The notes beneath the pieces were generated by a model, which worked only from the letters and a program-made list of their open reading frames with translations, ran no database searches and was not told the DNA's origin. From contig JBGVKG010000047.1 of the NCBI GenBank assembly GCA_045123575.1, forward strand, positions 1 through 64,000: DNA of 64,000 nt, given 5' to 3'. Below, piece by piece: positions 15,673-24,455 of the stretch (its first letter is position 1; each line of letters starts with the position of its first letter). Made by a program: the position numbers and the translations under genes. The stretch is from SVEL01 sp045123575. GTDB taxonomy: Bacteria; Bacillota; Clostridia; Lachnospirales; Lachnospiraceae.

Positions 15673-17499
15673 CTACTTAACCTCTATAACACCATAATAT
15701 GTTTTTCCATTAACTGTCTTCTCTGACACAAACACATCATCATTCACAGTATCCGCAACTTGCTTATCTGATGTGAAGTATGCTTTTCCAGCTGCATCAT
15801 ACACTGTATATGTCTTGTCGGCATTTACCATCTCATAGTAGCTACTATTGTTATTAAACATTACCTTATGCACATCTACCATATTGTAGTTTACATATAT
15901 TTTATTCTGGTTATAAACATACCATAAACCGTTTTTCAACATTAGTGAATCTTCACCCACATATATAGCCTTATCCAGCGCGTAGTTATCTGATTTCTTT
16001 AATACAAACATACACTCTACATAATGTTCGCCACCGTATATTACAGGAACTCCTACTACAACCATATTGTCATCGCATGGGCCACCCCATAAACCATATT
16101 CCTGTGCTGTATCACCCCATATCTGTTTAACCCTGTCGTACCAATCACCCATAGAGCATATAGTACTACCATCATGCTGCCACACCAGATATCTAGTGCC
16201 GTCATCCATCATAACATTAACACCCTCGAATTCTATATACAGGTAAGGTCCTATAACATACTCATCTACGTAGGTTTTCATATCACTGCCCAATACATAC
16301 TCTGCATACGCTTGACTTCCATCTGCTTTTGCAACTGTCATATCGATTCTTGCAAATTTATTATCCAATTCATATATAGCTGTGACAGTACCTGTTTCGC
16401 CTGCGCCCACTATTCCGTCATATACAGGTATATTCACCTTATTGTATGACTTGTCCCTAAGTGTTGCACCATTCCAAAGATATGTACCATTCCAGATGAT
16501 ATTAAAGCTACCTTTGTTCTGTACCTTGTCTATACACTTCCAATTTGTATCGTATACATAGGTCGCCGCTGTACCACCGCTAACCTTTCCGCCCACTACC
16601 TTGTAGTTTCCAAACACATTGAAGTTCTCTACCGATGTCATATCCTTATAGTTGCTGTAGATACACTTGAGATTTCCATCATATATATCGTAAGTTATTG
16701 CATTTCCATTGTTTTTACCCGCTATGAGATATCCATTCTTTACTGACAGACTTGTATAACCGTTATCCTTAGACAACATTGTTCCATCTGACTTCACTAA
16801 ATTGTACTTTCCACCTGTTGTCTGTACAGTGGCTACTATGCCCTCTGCTTTAAATACAGGATCATAAACGTACTTATATTTAGAATTACCCGCGCCATCC
16901 TTGTTGCTGACAGCTATGTACTTATCTCCTCCTGCATATATGTATACCACACTGTCCTTTGTCAATGCATCCTGCGCCCCGACAGCTTTGCTGTCTCCAA
17001 ACTTACCACCATCCAAGAGAACTACTGCAGTACCACGACCATAATCTACCGTCATATAGTCCGAGTACTTTTCCGCAAATAATGTTTTATACACATTATT
17101 CTCATCTACTACTGTCACATTTCCTGTAGTCACATTAGTAGTAGTACCTGTTCCAGAAGGCTTAGTTGTGGTTTCCGTTTCTGATGGTTTCTTAGTTGTG
17201 GTTTCTTTCTCTGCTGGCTTTTTCGTTGTGGTCTCCTGCTCCTTTTTCGCTGTGGTTGTCTCCTCCTGCTGCTCTGACGGCTTCTTAGTTGTGGTTTCTT
17301 CCTCTTTTGCCACTGTAGTCGATTCTATAGAGGTATCATCTTTAGAACTTTCTCTCTCATCGGATGCACTCTCCTTCTCACTTGATTCTACTTGCTTTAT
17401 TGTTGTTGCCTCTTCCTTTTTACCGTCACTACATGCTGTCATAGATAATGCTATACCCATTACTATTGCTACTGATATGTATAAGTTTCTTTTTCGCAT
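15673..17499 (-). CDS. large lipoprotein with ETTTKKP repeat linker
   Basis: A 608-aa lipoprotein: lipobox MTAC (Cys23), then a wall-spanning linker to residue 125 made of imperfect ETTTKKP repeats and Ser/Glu runs. The remaining 480 residues look like repeated beta-strands with K/D-G-Y/W and NGNAITYDIYDGN turns, suggesting a beta-propeller or WG-like repeat domain, but no named family is evident. GGAGC precedes the ATG. A second lipoprotein gene lies 54 bp upstream in the same direction, so the two may share a transcript with the sigma-like gene. A surface-binding role is inferred only. Confidence 0.7.
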   Translation of the reverse strand: MRKRNLYISVAIVMGIALSMTACSDGKKEEATTIKQVESSEKESASDERESSKDDTSIESTTVAKEEETTTKKPSEQQEETTTAKKEQETTTKKPAEKETTTKKPSETETTTKPSGTGTTTNVTTGNVTVVDENNVYKTLFAEKYSDYMTVDYGRGTAVVLLDGGKFGDSKAVGAQDALTKDSVVYIYAGGDKYIAVSNKDGAGNSKYKYVYDPVFKAEGIVATVQTTGGKYNLVKSDGTMLSKDNGYTSLSVKNGYLIAGKNNGNAITYDIYDGNLKCIYSNYKDMTSVENFNVFGNYKVVGGKVSGGTAATYVYDTNWKCIDKVQNKGSFNIIWNGTYLWNGATLRDKSYNKVNIPVYDGIVGAGETGTVTAIYELDNKFARIDMTVAKADGSQAYAEYVLGSDMKTYVDEYVIGPYLYIEFEGVNVMMDDGTRYLVWQHDGSTICSMGDWYDRVKQIWGDTAQEYGLWGGPCDDNMVVVGVPVIYGGEHYVECMFVLKKSDNYALDKAIYVGEDSLMLKNGLWYVYNQNKIYVNYNMVDVHKVMFNNNSSYYEMVNADKTYTVYDAAGKAYFTSDKQVADTVNDDVFVSEKTVNGKTYYGVIEVK

Positions 17500-17553
17500 G
17501 AAAACAGCTCCTTTCTATAATATTATGTGTATATATTCACTATATACTTATAA

Positions 17554-18594
17554 TTACACACTCCATATCATCCATATATCAATTTTCTCGTCCAACTTCC
17601 ATGGAGATAACATACCCGGTCCAAACGCTTCGTTTCCATTACAGTATGTTCCATCGCTATCATAATACTTATCCATATATCCAACCACATCTAATGTCCA
17701 ATGTTCATCATTTACAATATAGTACACTGCCCACCAGAATGTTCCATCTTCATTAGCTCTTGCTCGTATACCCAGTTTAGTTCCATCTGCTGTTCTGTAC
17801 ACATTTCCATAGTAAATTAAATTTTTAAACGTATCTGCGTCTAACTTCTTCATTTCCTTTTCAACTTGCTTGAAATCATCCTTCTGCAATAGTTTTATCA
17901 TATTATCTACCCAAGACTTATCTATCGGCTGACGGCGCATTATATTTATAGGAAGATTAATCTTTGCATCTACTGGACAATTTTCAAATGCAAACTCATC
18001 TATACGATTGATCGTACTCGGCAAAACTATATCCTCTAGAGATATACAATTATAAAATGCATGATTATTTATGCTTAATGCCTCTGAAGAAAGTGTAATA
18101 TTTGATAATGATGTACATCCTGCAAATGCATTCATAGAAACACTTTTAACATTCTCTGGTAGCACTACATTATTAAGCTTCACACAATCCTTAAATACAT
18201 CCCAACCCAAAGTTCTCAACGACTCTGGCAATACAATCTCTTCAAGATTTTCCCACCCTTCAAATGTTCCATTATATATCTCCCAAATACCTTCTGATAA
18301 CACTACCTTTCTAGCTTCTTTACTATATTTTCTCCACTCTTCTTGCTTGTCGATTACATCCTTTGTGTAATATACCGTTAATACTCCATCTTCATAAGTA
18401 TATGGAACAACTTCCTGCTTGTTAGTCTCCTCCTCTTTACTACTTTCCACTTCTGATGATTGTTCATAAGTAGTTGTCTTATTTTCACTATCTGTGTTTC
18501 CTCCACTACATGCTGTCAAACCTGTAGCCGTAGCTAGCGCTACAAATCCTATTGCTAATTTCATTCCTATTTGACATTTAATATTTTTTATCAT
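17554..18594 (-). CDS. BspA-type leucine-rich-repeat lipoprotein
   Basis: A 346-aa lipoprotein with lipobox LTAC (Cys29). Residues 105-220 hold about five BspA/LRR_5 repeats of the form F-x-x-C-x-x-L-x-x-I/V-x-L-P (WENLEEIVLPESL, CVKLNNVVLPENV, CTSLSNITLSSEA, CISLEDIVLPSTI). The C-terminal 120 residues form a separate region with no repeat (FWWAVYYIVNDEHWTLDVVG). Such repeats mediate binding to proteins or surfaces. GGAGG precedes the ATG. It sits between the sigma-like gene and the larger lipoprotein gene. Confidence 0.8.
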   Translation of the reverse strand: MIKNIKCQIGMKLAIGFVALATATGLTACSGGNTDSENKTTTYEQSSEVESSKEEETNKQEVVPYTYEDGVLTVYYTKDVIDKQEEWRKYSKEARKVVLSEGIWEIYNGTFEGWENLEEIVLPESLRTLGWDVFKDCVKLNNVVLPENVKSVSMNAFAGCTSLSNITLSSEALSINNHAFYNCISLEDIVLPSTINRIDEFAFENCPVDAKINLPINIMRRQPIDKSWVDNMIKLLQKDDFKQVEKEMKKLDADTFKNLIYYGNVYRTADGTKLGIRARANEDGTFWWAVYYIVNDEHWTLDVVGYMDKYYDSDGTYCNGNEAFGPGMLSPWKLDEKIDIWMIWSV

Positions 18595-18630
18595 ATTTTC
18601 TTCCTCCGTTTAAATATCTCTATTTTTTTC

Positions 18631-18999
18631 TTATGCACCTACAGCTACACATATCTGTTTGTATAACGCTATGGATACTTCATCATCTAATTTATATCTG
18701 CTACGCCTAAATAATTGCTCATAAGCTTCCTTCCATATGGCTTTATTAAGACACTGTAACTGGCATCTATGCTCTCTAGAGTATTCATCGCAATATTTTG
18801 ATACATATATTTCGCTTTTATAAAGCTCAGTTATTATCACGGCTGGCTGTATCTCAAATAGCTTCGATATTTGCCCTATGTCATACCCATCCAGATAATA
18901 CGCCGCCAACACTATTCTCCCTACAAAAGAAAGACTTTCTAATACATCCGATACCACTTGAACAGTCAGAATAATATTACCTCTGTCATCATCATACAT
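18631..18999 (-). CDS. sigma-70 region-4-like helix-turn-helix protein
   Basis: A 122-aa soluble protein. Residues 12-65 resemble the region 4 helix-turn-helix of extracytoplasmic-function sigma factors (LESLSFVGRIVLAAYYLDGY, then DIGQISKLFEIQPAVI), but there is no region 2, so it is not a complete sigma factor. I start it at the ATG at 18999 (GGGGTG 6 nt upstream); a GTG at 19017 is possible. The 51-codon frame upstream ends just before it. It may regulate the lipoprotein genes downstream, which is inference. Confidence 0.5.
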   Translation of the reverse strand: MYDDDRGNIILTVQVVSDVLESLSFVGRIVLAAYYLDGYDIGQISKLFEIQPAVIITELYKSEIYVSKYCDEYSREHRCQLQCLNKAIWKEAYEQLFRRSRYKLDDEVSIALYKQICVAVGA

Positions 19000-19022
19000 G
19001 CGCTCACCCCATTTCACCTCAA

Positions 19023-19178
19023 TTATTCCTCATTAAAAGATGACTTATCAGTAGTATGCTTTATATCAACTTCAACCAACTTTCCATCCTCAAATAAATT
19101 GTACTTTCTCATAATTTTATTCTCCTTATCTTCTATTATTTTGTAGGTGTTTATCACCTCTTTGTCTTTAAGTTCCAT
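19023..19178 (-). CDS. very small open frame upstream of the sigma-like gene
   Basis: A 51-codon frame (ATG 19178) with charged composition, including RKYNLFEDGKLVEVDIKH. The first ATG lacks a ribosome-binding site, but an internal ATG at 19112 has AAGGAG about 10 nt upstream, giving a 29-aa peptide. The stop is only a few bases before the possible GTG of the next gene, as in an operon. No family recognised. Confidence 0.4.
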   Translation of the reverse strand: MELKDKEVINTYKIIEDKENKIMRKYNLFEDGKLVEVDIKHTTDKSSFNEE

Positions 19179-19365
19179 TCAGTATTAAAAAAGTTTTATT
19201 TTTTATAAGAAATTTATTTTTTATTCCAAATATGAAATAATATTATGGTAAATGATTATTACTATTTCTACTTTTGTTCTACTTAAGAATAATCAACTAT
19301 ACAAACCGCTTTATAATCAAGTCATAATCCCAAATGAGGTATCACAACTAAAAGGAGTGACCAGT

Positions 19366-19617
19366 ATGTCAAAAGCTTTTTGGTATAACAAGGACAGAAA
19401 AAATATCTGCGGCATCAAAATTAGAAAATTAAGAAAAGAAAAAAAACTTACCTGTAAAGAGCTAGAAATCATGGCTTCCTTAGAGGGATATGATTTTTTG
19501 ACTCAAAATGCCATTACTAAAACAGAATTAGGCATAAGATTTGTCCCTGATTATGAAGTTGCTATATTTGCTAAGTTATTAGACACTACAGTAGAATATC
19601 TCTTATCTGCTGATTAG
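19366..19617 (+). CDS. XRE-family helix-turn-helix regulator
   Basis: An 83-aa DNA-binding protein. GIKIRKLRKEKKLTCKELEI opens a Cro/CI-type helix-turn-helix, followed by ITKTELGIRFVPDYEVAIFA and LDTTVEYLLS, the usual end of the domain. I start it at the ATG at 19366 because AAAGGAGTG lies just upstream; the longer frame from 19252 has no ribosome-binding site. Its TAG overlaps by two bases the TAA of the convergent gene. The target is unknown. Confidence 0.8.
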   Translation: MSKAFWYNKDRKNICGIKIRKLRKEKKLTCKELEIMASLEGYDFLTQNAITKTELGIRFVPDYEVAIFAKLLDTTVEYLLSAD

Positions 19618-19862
19618 GATATCACCACACATTCTAACAGCTGTTCTATTGATATGTTCCACATCTTTAGATGCTTATTACTAATATAAAATCCAATATC
19701 AACATTCTGTACCCGGCCTAGTTCCACATAGAATACCAATCGAAGATTTTTATGTTCTATATTCATATATGGAACTTTTTTTATTTGTACCATACTACTA
19801 TCCGCCTTTATCAACCGTAGGCGTACTCTTGCTTTAATGTCCTGAAAATCATATACATCCAT
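19614..19862 (-). CDS. DUF5688-like small protein
   Basis: An 82-aa soluble protein. The pattern YDFQDIKARVRLRL, then VPYMNIEHKNLRLVFYVELG, then DIGFYISNKHLKMWNISIEQL resembles a shortened DUF5688 protein of Lachnospiraceae, a family of unknown function; this match is from memory. I chose the ATG at 19862 (AAAGGAG 8 nt upstream) over the ATG at 19868, which is too close to the site. It converges on the XRE gene with overlapping stop codons. Confidence 0.5.
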   Translation of the reverse strand: MDVYDFQDIKARVRLRLIKADSSMVQIKKVPYMNIEHKNLRLVFYVELGRVQNVDIGFYISNKHLKMWNISIEQLLECVVIS

Positions 19863-20051
19863 ACACATTTCTCCTTTCGTAATTTGTATCTTTGTATATA
19901 AGTTCCAAGATGTCCGCAAAAAGTTTTATAAACTATTATAATTTTTCCACATTCTTGTTAAGAATATTTTAATCTAGACACTTTCTTCTGTCAATATAAC
20001 CATATTTTTAACATCATCTATAACTGAATAGTATGGAACTTTCCTCGTACG

Positions 20052-20082
20052 AAAAAAAGGAACTCCTGCGAGTTCCTTTTTT
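20052..20082. terminator. bidirectional terminator after the EIIC-EAL gene
   Basis: GGAACTC (20059-20065) / GAGTTCC (20070-20076) with a CTGC loop, and a run of seven A before and six T after, so it can end transcripts in both directions. Confidence 0.85.
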
Positions 20083-20090
20083 ACTACATA

Positions 20091-22187
20091 CTATTCAGCT
20101 ATATTCTTATTATTATAACGTTTCATAAAATCAATAAATTCATCAAGTGAAACTGGCTTGCTATAGAAATATCCCTGATACCAGTGACATCCCAAGTCAT
20201 TAAGTAGGTCTCTTTGCTTTTCTGTCTCTACAAATTCTGCGATAATCTCAACTCCAAGCTCACGTCCAAGCTCCACCACAGATGCAACAATCTTTTGATT
20301 TGTGACATTATCATCTATATTTCTTACCAATGAACCATCCAGCTTAACTACTCTAAAGAAATTGTACTGAAGATACATTAATGATGTATGTCCCATTCCG
20401 AAATCATCGATGAGTAACGTATGACCCTTTCTATCCAATCTCTTTAGCTTATCCATAACCATATCCGCATTAGATATGACATCCTGCTCGGTTATCTCTA
20501 TCCACATGTTCTTAGCTGGTATATCGTACTTAGCCAATGCATTATCAATACAAGCTTCTACATCCCATAACAATGATTTTGCCGTAATGTTAACCGATAT
20601 CTTAAAGTCCTCACCATACTCTTTTGCAGTGTACTTAATAGCCGCTCCTGCCATATCAAATAACTTTTCTTCCAGCTTTGATAGGATTTCTCCTTCCTTT
20701 GCAAGATATATTATAAGTGGCGGATATATCATACCATACAGCGGATGATTCCATCTAAGTAATGCCTCTCCTCCTATACATTTTCCACTTATATCTACCT
20801 GAGGCTGGTATAAAAGATAAAGCTTATCATTTTCAATAGCTGCTTTTAAGTCTTCAATAAGCATTCGCGATATAAGACCAAGGCTATCTGCTCTAGTTAT
20901 GAATTTAGGCTTTTCATTTTCCTGTTCCTTCTCCTTAAGTTCATCAACCAATAGCTTAATCTTTTCCTTGGCATATACTTCCTGCATCTTTTTGTGTAAC
21001 TTGATAAATGGATAATATATACCTACACCTGCACAAATACACGCTATCTGTAGCAATGCTCCTCCAATAGAATTAGTTGCCATATATCCGCTTATTATTA
21101 TAGGTGTAGACCATGGCACCTGTGTAACAAGTTGTGGCACCAATCCCATTGCTGTAACTCCGTATGATATGCAGTAACAAGCAACTGGTGTCAATATGAA
21201 TGGAATTGCCATAATAGGATTAAGTATAATAGGAATACCAAAATTCAACACTTCGTTTAAGTTAAATATTACTGTAGGCGCTGAAATCTTAGCTAAATTG
21301 CCAAGTCTGTCCTTTCTATAAAAAATCAATAATATTACTAACACACATATTGTTGTACCACATCCACCCATAACTACATATGTATCGAAGAAGCTTTTAC
21401 TAAACAAAGCCTCCCCTGTCGCGTTAGCAAATGTAGTCTGTGCTACAGGCTCAAGAAGGTGACTTCCATGGAAACCCAATAACCATAGCATATGCAATAA
21501 AAACGTATACAATATTCCAGAACCGAAATTATTGCTCATATTGTCAAAAAGCGCGCATGACCATTTAGAAAACAAGTCGTGTAAACTATATACGTCAAAG
21601 CAAACATATAGCACTCTGGTAAATGCCATAACTACTCCAACTACAATAACCATAGGTATCAATGCCGCTATGGCACTAGCACACACACTTTCCATTCCAA
21701 TTGTATATTTTCTAAGACCCAAAAGCGCAATATTCTTAATCTTTTGATATAGATAACACGATATCAACGTAACAAATACTGCTGAAAAGCTACCCACAGC
21801 TCCAATGCTGCTTATATCAAAATGCTCAGTTCCAATTCCAAGCTGCGAACCATAGGCACCTAACGCAACTATAATATACATAGCTACTTTATCTACAGTT
21901 TCATTCTGCTCCATACCATAGCTTAAGCTCAAGCTAATAACCATCGCCAATGAGAACATACCAAAAGTTCCCTGATAAACTGAAGATAACACTGATATCA
22001 GCCAGCTAAAATTCGTCTGCATAAACTCACTTGAATAATCTACATAAGGAAGATTAATCAGCGCACACGCAATTCCACCTATTAAAACAAATGGAATCAT
22101 CATCGTCAAGCCACGTCTAACTACAGTGAGAAAAAAATTACTCTCCAACTTATAAGTTAGATTGTATAACTTATTTTTTATATTCAT
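20091..22187 (-). CDS. PTS EIIC-like membrane domain fused to EAL c-di-GMP phosphodiesterase
   Basis: A 698-aa protein. Residues 1-405 form about ten membrane segments of the lactose/cellobiose PTS EIIC family, with LGFHGSHLLEPV and FNLNEVLNFGIPIILNP, the typical sugar-site blocks. A charged helix (residues 410-440) links to an EAL domain (455-698) with GGEALLRW (the EAL motif itself), ISVNITAKSLL, WIEITEQD, LIDDFGMGHTSL and EFVET, so the catalytic metal ligands appear intact. It may sense a sugar and hydrolyse c-di-GMP. No EIIA or EIIB partner is nearby. GGAGAGG precedes the ATG. Confidence 0.88.
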   Translation of the reverse strand: MNIKNKLYNLTYKLESNFFLTVVRRGLTMMIPFVLIGGIACALINLPYVDYSSEFMQTNFSWLISVLSSVYQGTFGMFSLAMVISLSLSYGMEQNETVDKVAMYIIVALGAYGSQLGIGTEHFDISSIGAVGSFSAVFVTLISCYLYQKIKNIALLGLRKYTIGMESVCASAIAALIPMVIVVGVVMAFTRVLYVCFDVYSLHDLFSKWSCALFDNMSNNFGSGILYTFLLHMLWLLGFHGSHLLEPVAQTTFANATGEALFSKSFFDTYVVMGGCGTTICVLVILLIFYRKDRLGNLAKISAPTVIFNLNEVLNFGIPIILNPIMAIPFILTPVACYCISYGVTAMGLVPQLVTQVPWSTPIIISGYMATNSIGGALLQIACICAGVGIYYPFIKLHKKMQEVYAKEKIKLLVDELKEKEQENEKPKFITRADSLGLISRMLIEDLKAAIENDKLYLLYQPQVDISGKCIGGEALLRWNHPLYGMIYPPLIIYLAKEGEILSKLEEKLFDMAGAAIKYTAKEYGEDFKISVNITAKSLLWDVEACIDNALAKYDIPAKNMWIEITEQDVISNADMVMDKLKRLDRKGHTLLIDDFGMGHTSLMYLQYNFFRVVKLDGSLVRNIDDNVTNQKIVASVVELGRELGVEIIAEFVETEKQRDLLNDLGCHWYQGYFYSKPVSLDEFIDFMKRYNNKNIAE

Positions 22188-22289
22188 AATATACCTCTCC
22201 TATTCAATTTTAGTTTCACGTTAATAGTAGGATAAGTATATCATATCTTAAATTGTCTAACAACCAAAAAATAAGTAATTTTTACTATT

Positions 22290-22895
22290 TTAACTATTTT
22301 TCACAAAATCTTCCTTGCCGTGGTGACACAATGGGCACTCATAATCATCCGGCATTTCTTCACCTTCATATACATAACCGCACACAGAACATGTCCATGT
22401 TGTTTTTGCGCTTACTACTGGCTTAGGCTTTATATCACTTTGATAATATGCGTATGTGCATGATGGCTCATCTGAAAGTACCTCTGCTTCTGTCAGCTCC
22501 GCTATAAACATAGTATGACTACCTAAGTCTACACTCTGCACAACCTTGCCGGACATATACATATTAGTCTGATTAGTTAAATAGTATAAGCCATTGGCAC
22601 TTCTAGCAATATATACCCATCCAGCAAACTTATCTACATCTCTACCCGACTGCATACCAAAATGTTTAAATAACTCAAAATATGCCGATGTTGTAATAGA
22701 TGATATGTTAAATATTCCTGTGTTAACTATCATATCATGTGTTTTATTACCCTTTAATACCGTTATGGATATTCTGGTCGGATTATTTGCTACCTGAATT
22801 GCTGTGTTGATAATACATCCGTTATCTTTTCCGTTTTCATTTGCTGTTAATAAGAATAAGCCATAGGTTAATTTGAATAAAGATTTCTCATTCAT
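22290..22895 (-). CDS. flavin reductase-like protein with C-terminal rubredoxin
   Basis: A 201-aa redox protein of the high-molecular-weight rubredoxin type. Residues 1-150 form an FMN-binding split-barrel flavin reductase domain (TYGLFLLTANENGKDNGCII, NNPTRISITVLKGN). The C-terminus is a rubredoxin with two iron-binding pairs, CSVCGY and CPLCHHGKEDF. Such proteins pass electrons from NAD(P)H to oxygen- or peroxide-reducing partners; the reverse rubrerythrin gene upstream is a natural partner. GGAGG precedes the ATG. About 195 bp separate it from rubrerythrin, with no clear feature apart from two TCAGCT-GAATACG direct repeats. Confidence 0.88.
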   Translation of the reverse strand: MNEKSLFKLTYGLFLLTANENGKDNGCIINTAIQVANNPTRISITVLKGNKTHDMIVNTGIFNISSITTSAYFELFKHFGMQSGRDVDKFAGWVYIARSANGLYYLTNQTNMYMSGKVVQSVDLGSHTMFIAELTEAEVLSDEPSCTYAYYQSDIKPKPVVSAKTTWTCSVCGYVYEGEEMPDDYECPLCHHGKEDFVKNS

Positions 22896-23090
22896 AATGT
22901 TTCCTCCTTGTAAGGTGTTGGTGTGTTTTATATTGTTTCAGCTGGAATACGATACAATACTGTTGTCTCAGCTCGAATACGCTTCGCCAAATATAACAGA
23001 AAAGACGACAGTCCCCGACAAGTATACTTGTCTGTTTCTGCCGCTTTCCTATTATAATACCGACTTCGTTTTATCCAGTCGCTTTATACC

Positions 23091-23639
23091 TTAGTTAAAG
23101 TATCTCTTAAGAAGGCCTTCGAATGCTTTTCCGTGACGAGCCTCATCTCTAGCCATCTCGTGGACTGTGTCATGGATTGCATCAAGGTTAGCCTGCTTTG
23201 CTCTAAGAGCTAAATCAAACTTTCCTGCTGTTGCTCCATTCTCAGCATCTACTCTAAGCTCAAGATTTCTCTTTGTACTATCTGTTATAACCTCACCAAG
23301 AAGCTCTGCAAACTTAGCTGCATGCTCTGCCTCTTCCCATGCTGCCTTCTCATAGTACAAGCCTATCTCTGGGTATCCCTCTCTATGTGCTACTCTAGCC
23401 ATCGCAAGATACATACCTACCTCTGTACATTCACCCATAAAGTTAGCTCTGAGATCTTCTCTAATATCCTCGCTTACCTCTGGTGCCTGAGCTACGCCTA
23501 CAACATGTTCAGCAGCCCACACCTTTTCCTCTGCCATAACTTCAAACTTATCTGTTGGTGCCTTACATACTGGACATGCCTCTGGTGCCATCTCTCCCTC
23601 GTGAACATATCCACAAACCTTACATACATACTTTGCCAT
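23091..23639 (-). CDS. reverse rubrerythrin
   Basis: A 182-aa peroxide-reducing protein. Unlike classical rubrerythrin, the rubredoxin domain comes first (YVCKVCGYVHEG with CPVCKAP), followed by the diiron four-helix domain with FMGECTEVGMYL, EKAAWEEAEHAAKFAELLG and ARDEARHGKAFE carrying the ExxH ligands. It reduces hydrogen peroxide and is usually PerR-controlled in clostridia. I start at the ATG at 23639 (AAAGGAG upstream), not the TTG at 23657. The promoter upstream overlaps two PerR-box-like sites, and perR lies next to it. Confidence 0.92.
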   Translation of the reverse strand: MAKYVCKVCGYVHEGEMAPEACPVCKAPTDKFEVMAEEKVWAAEHVVGVAQAPEVSEDIREDLRANFMGECTEVGMYLAMARVAHREGYPEIGLYYEKAAWEEAEHAAKFAELLGEVITDSTKRNLELRVDAENGATAGKFDLALRAKQANLDAIHDTVHEMARDEARHGKAFEGLLKRYFN

Positions 23640-23708
23640 AAATCTTTCTCCTTTCAATTTAGGGGTATACCCATATCATAAACTTGTTTGTCATTTGTTT
23701 TCAATATT

Positions 23709-23768
23709 AGTAATGATTACTGTTTCAATATAGCATACATATTTCTCAATGTCAATAATCATTCCTAA
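23709..23768 (-). promoter_or_regulatory. rubrerythrin promoter with two PerR-box-like sites
   Basis: On the minus strand TTGACA (23750-23755), 17-bp spacer, TATATT (23727-23732). One site, TTAGGAATGATTATTG (23753-23768), overlaps the -35 box; a second, palindromic AGTAATGATTACT (23709-23721), covers the -10 to +1 side. Both carry the AATGATTA core also found at the perR promoter. This is a classical repressor layout. Confidence 0.75.
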
Positions 23769-23781
23769 ATTTTTTTAATTT

Positions 23782-24180
23782 TTATTTTTCCTCTTTACAT
23801 CCCTCACATACACCATAGAAATACGCCACATGTCCCTCTATCTGCCCGGCAAAATTCTTAGATGCAAGTGTATTTACAAAAGCTATATCATCCATTTCTA
23901 AGTCTATAACCGCCTTACACCTTCTACAAGCAAAATGATAATGTGTGTCCGTGCAGCCATCATAATGATCAAACCCGTCATCCGTTGACAATTTCAATAT
24001 AATACCGTTCTCAGCCAGTAAACCTAGATTTCTATATACTGTACCTAAACTAATATTAGGATACTCCATTCTCACATTCTCATATATAACTTCTGCTGTA
24101 GGATGGTCCTTTCTGGTCTTTAAAAAAGTCAATATAGCCTCTCTTTGACGGCTATATTTCATTGACTTTACCTTTTCCAT
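23782..24180 (-). CDS. perR: Fur-family repressor, PerR type
   Basis: A 132-aa metal-dependent repressor. The winged helix (SRQREAILTFLKTRKDHPTAE, split over LGTVYRNLGLLAENG) is typical of Fur/PerR; the regulatory-site residues are seen in DHYDG...HYHFACRRC, and the structural zinc cysteines are CRRC and CEGC. Its neighbour rubrerythrin is a standard PerR target, so peroxide sensing is likelier than iron sensing. The ATG at 24180 has GGAGG four bases upstream. Its own promoter carries a matching operator, so it is probably autoregulated. Confidence 0.85.
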   Translation of the reverse strand: MEKVKSMKYSRQREAILTFLKTRKDHPTAEVIYENVRMEYPNISLGTVYRNLGLLAENGIILKLSTDDGFDHYDGCTDTHYHFACRRCKAVIDLEMDDIAFVNTLASKNFAGQIEGHVAYFYGVCEGCKEEK

Positions 24181-24227
24181 CATTCCTCCTTGTCTCATAT
24201 AAATATATGTACTAACAAATCACTATT

Positions 24228-24276
24228 CAGTAATCATTCCTAATTTATTATAAATTATCAACTATATATATGTCAA
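24228..24276 (-). promoter_or_regulatory. perR promoter and operator
   Basis: On the minus strand TTGACA (24271-24276), 18-bp spacer, TATAAT (24247-24252). Immediately downstream is TTAGGAATGATTACTG (24228-24243), 15 of 16 bases identical to the site over the rubrerythrin -35 box. Confidence 0.75.
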
Positions 24277-24455
24277 TATATTTGTCATAAATTTTTAATT
24301 AATATATTTTTTGCATATTTACTCTTGCTTTTTTCAACATATGGTTGTATTATACTTTACGTGATGTAGTTTTGAATACTACGTAAGATGTTTTTGAATA
24401 ACATTCGCATATTTGATAACAATATACATATATATTCAAAAAGGAGGAGTTAATT

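Noticed and set aside
17168..17665. 165-codon plus-strand frame
   Set aside because: It is the mirror of the repetitive ETTTKKP linker of the lipoprotein gene, giving Val/Ser repeats with no start signal.
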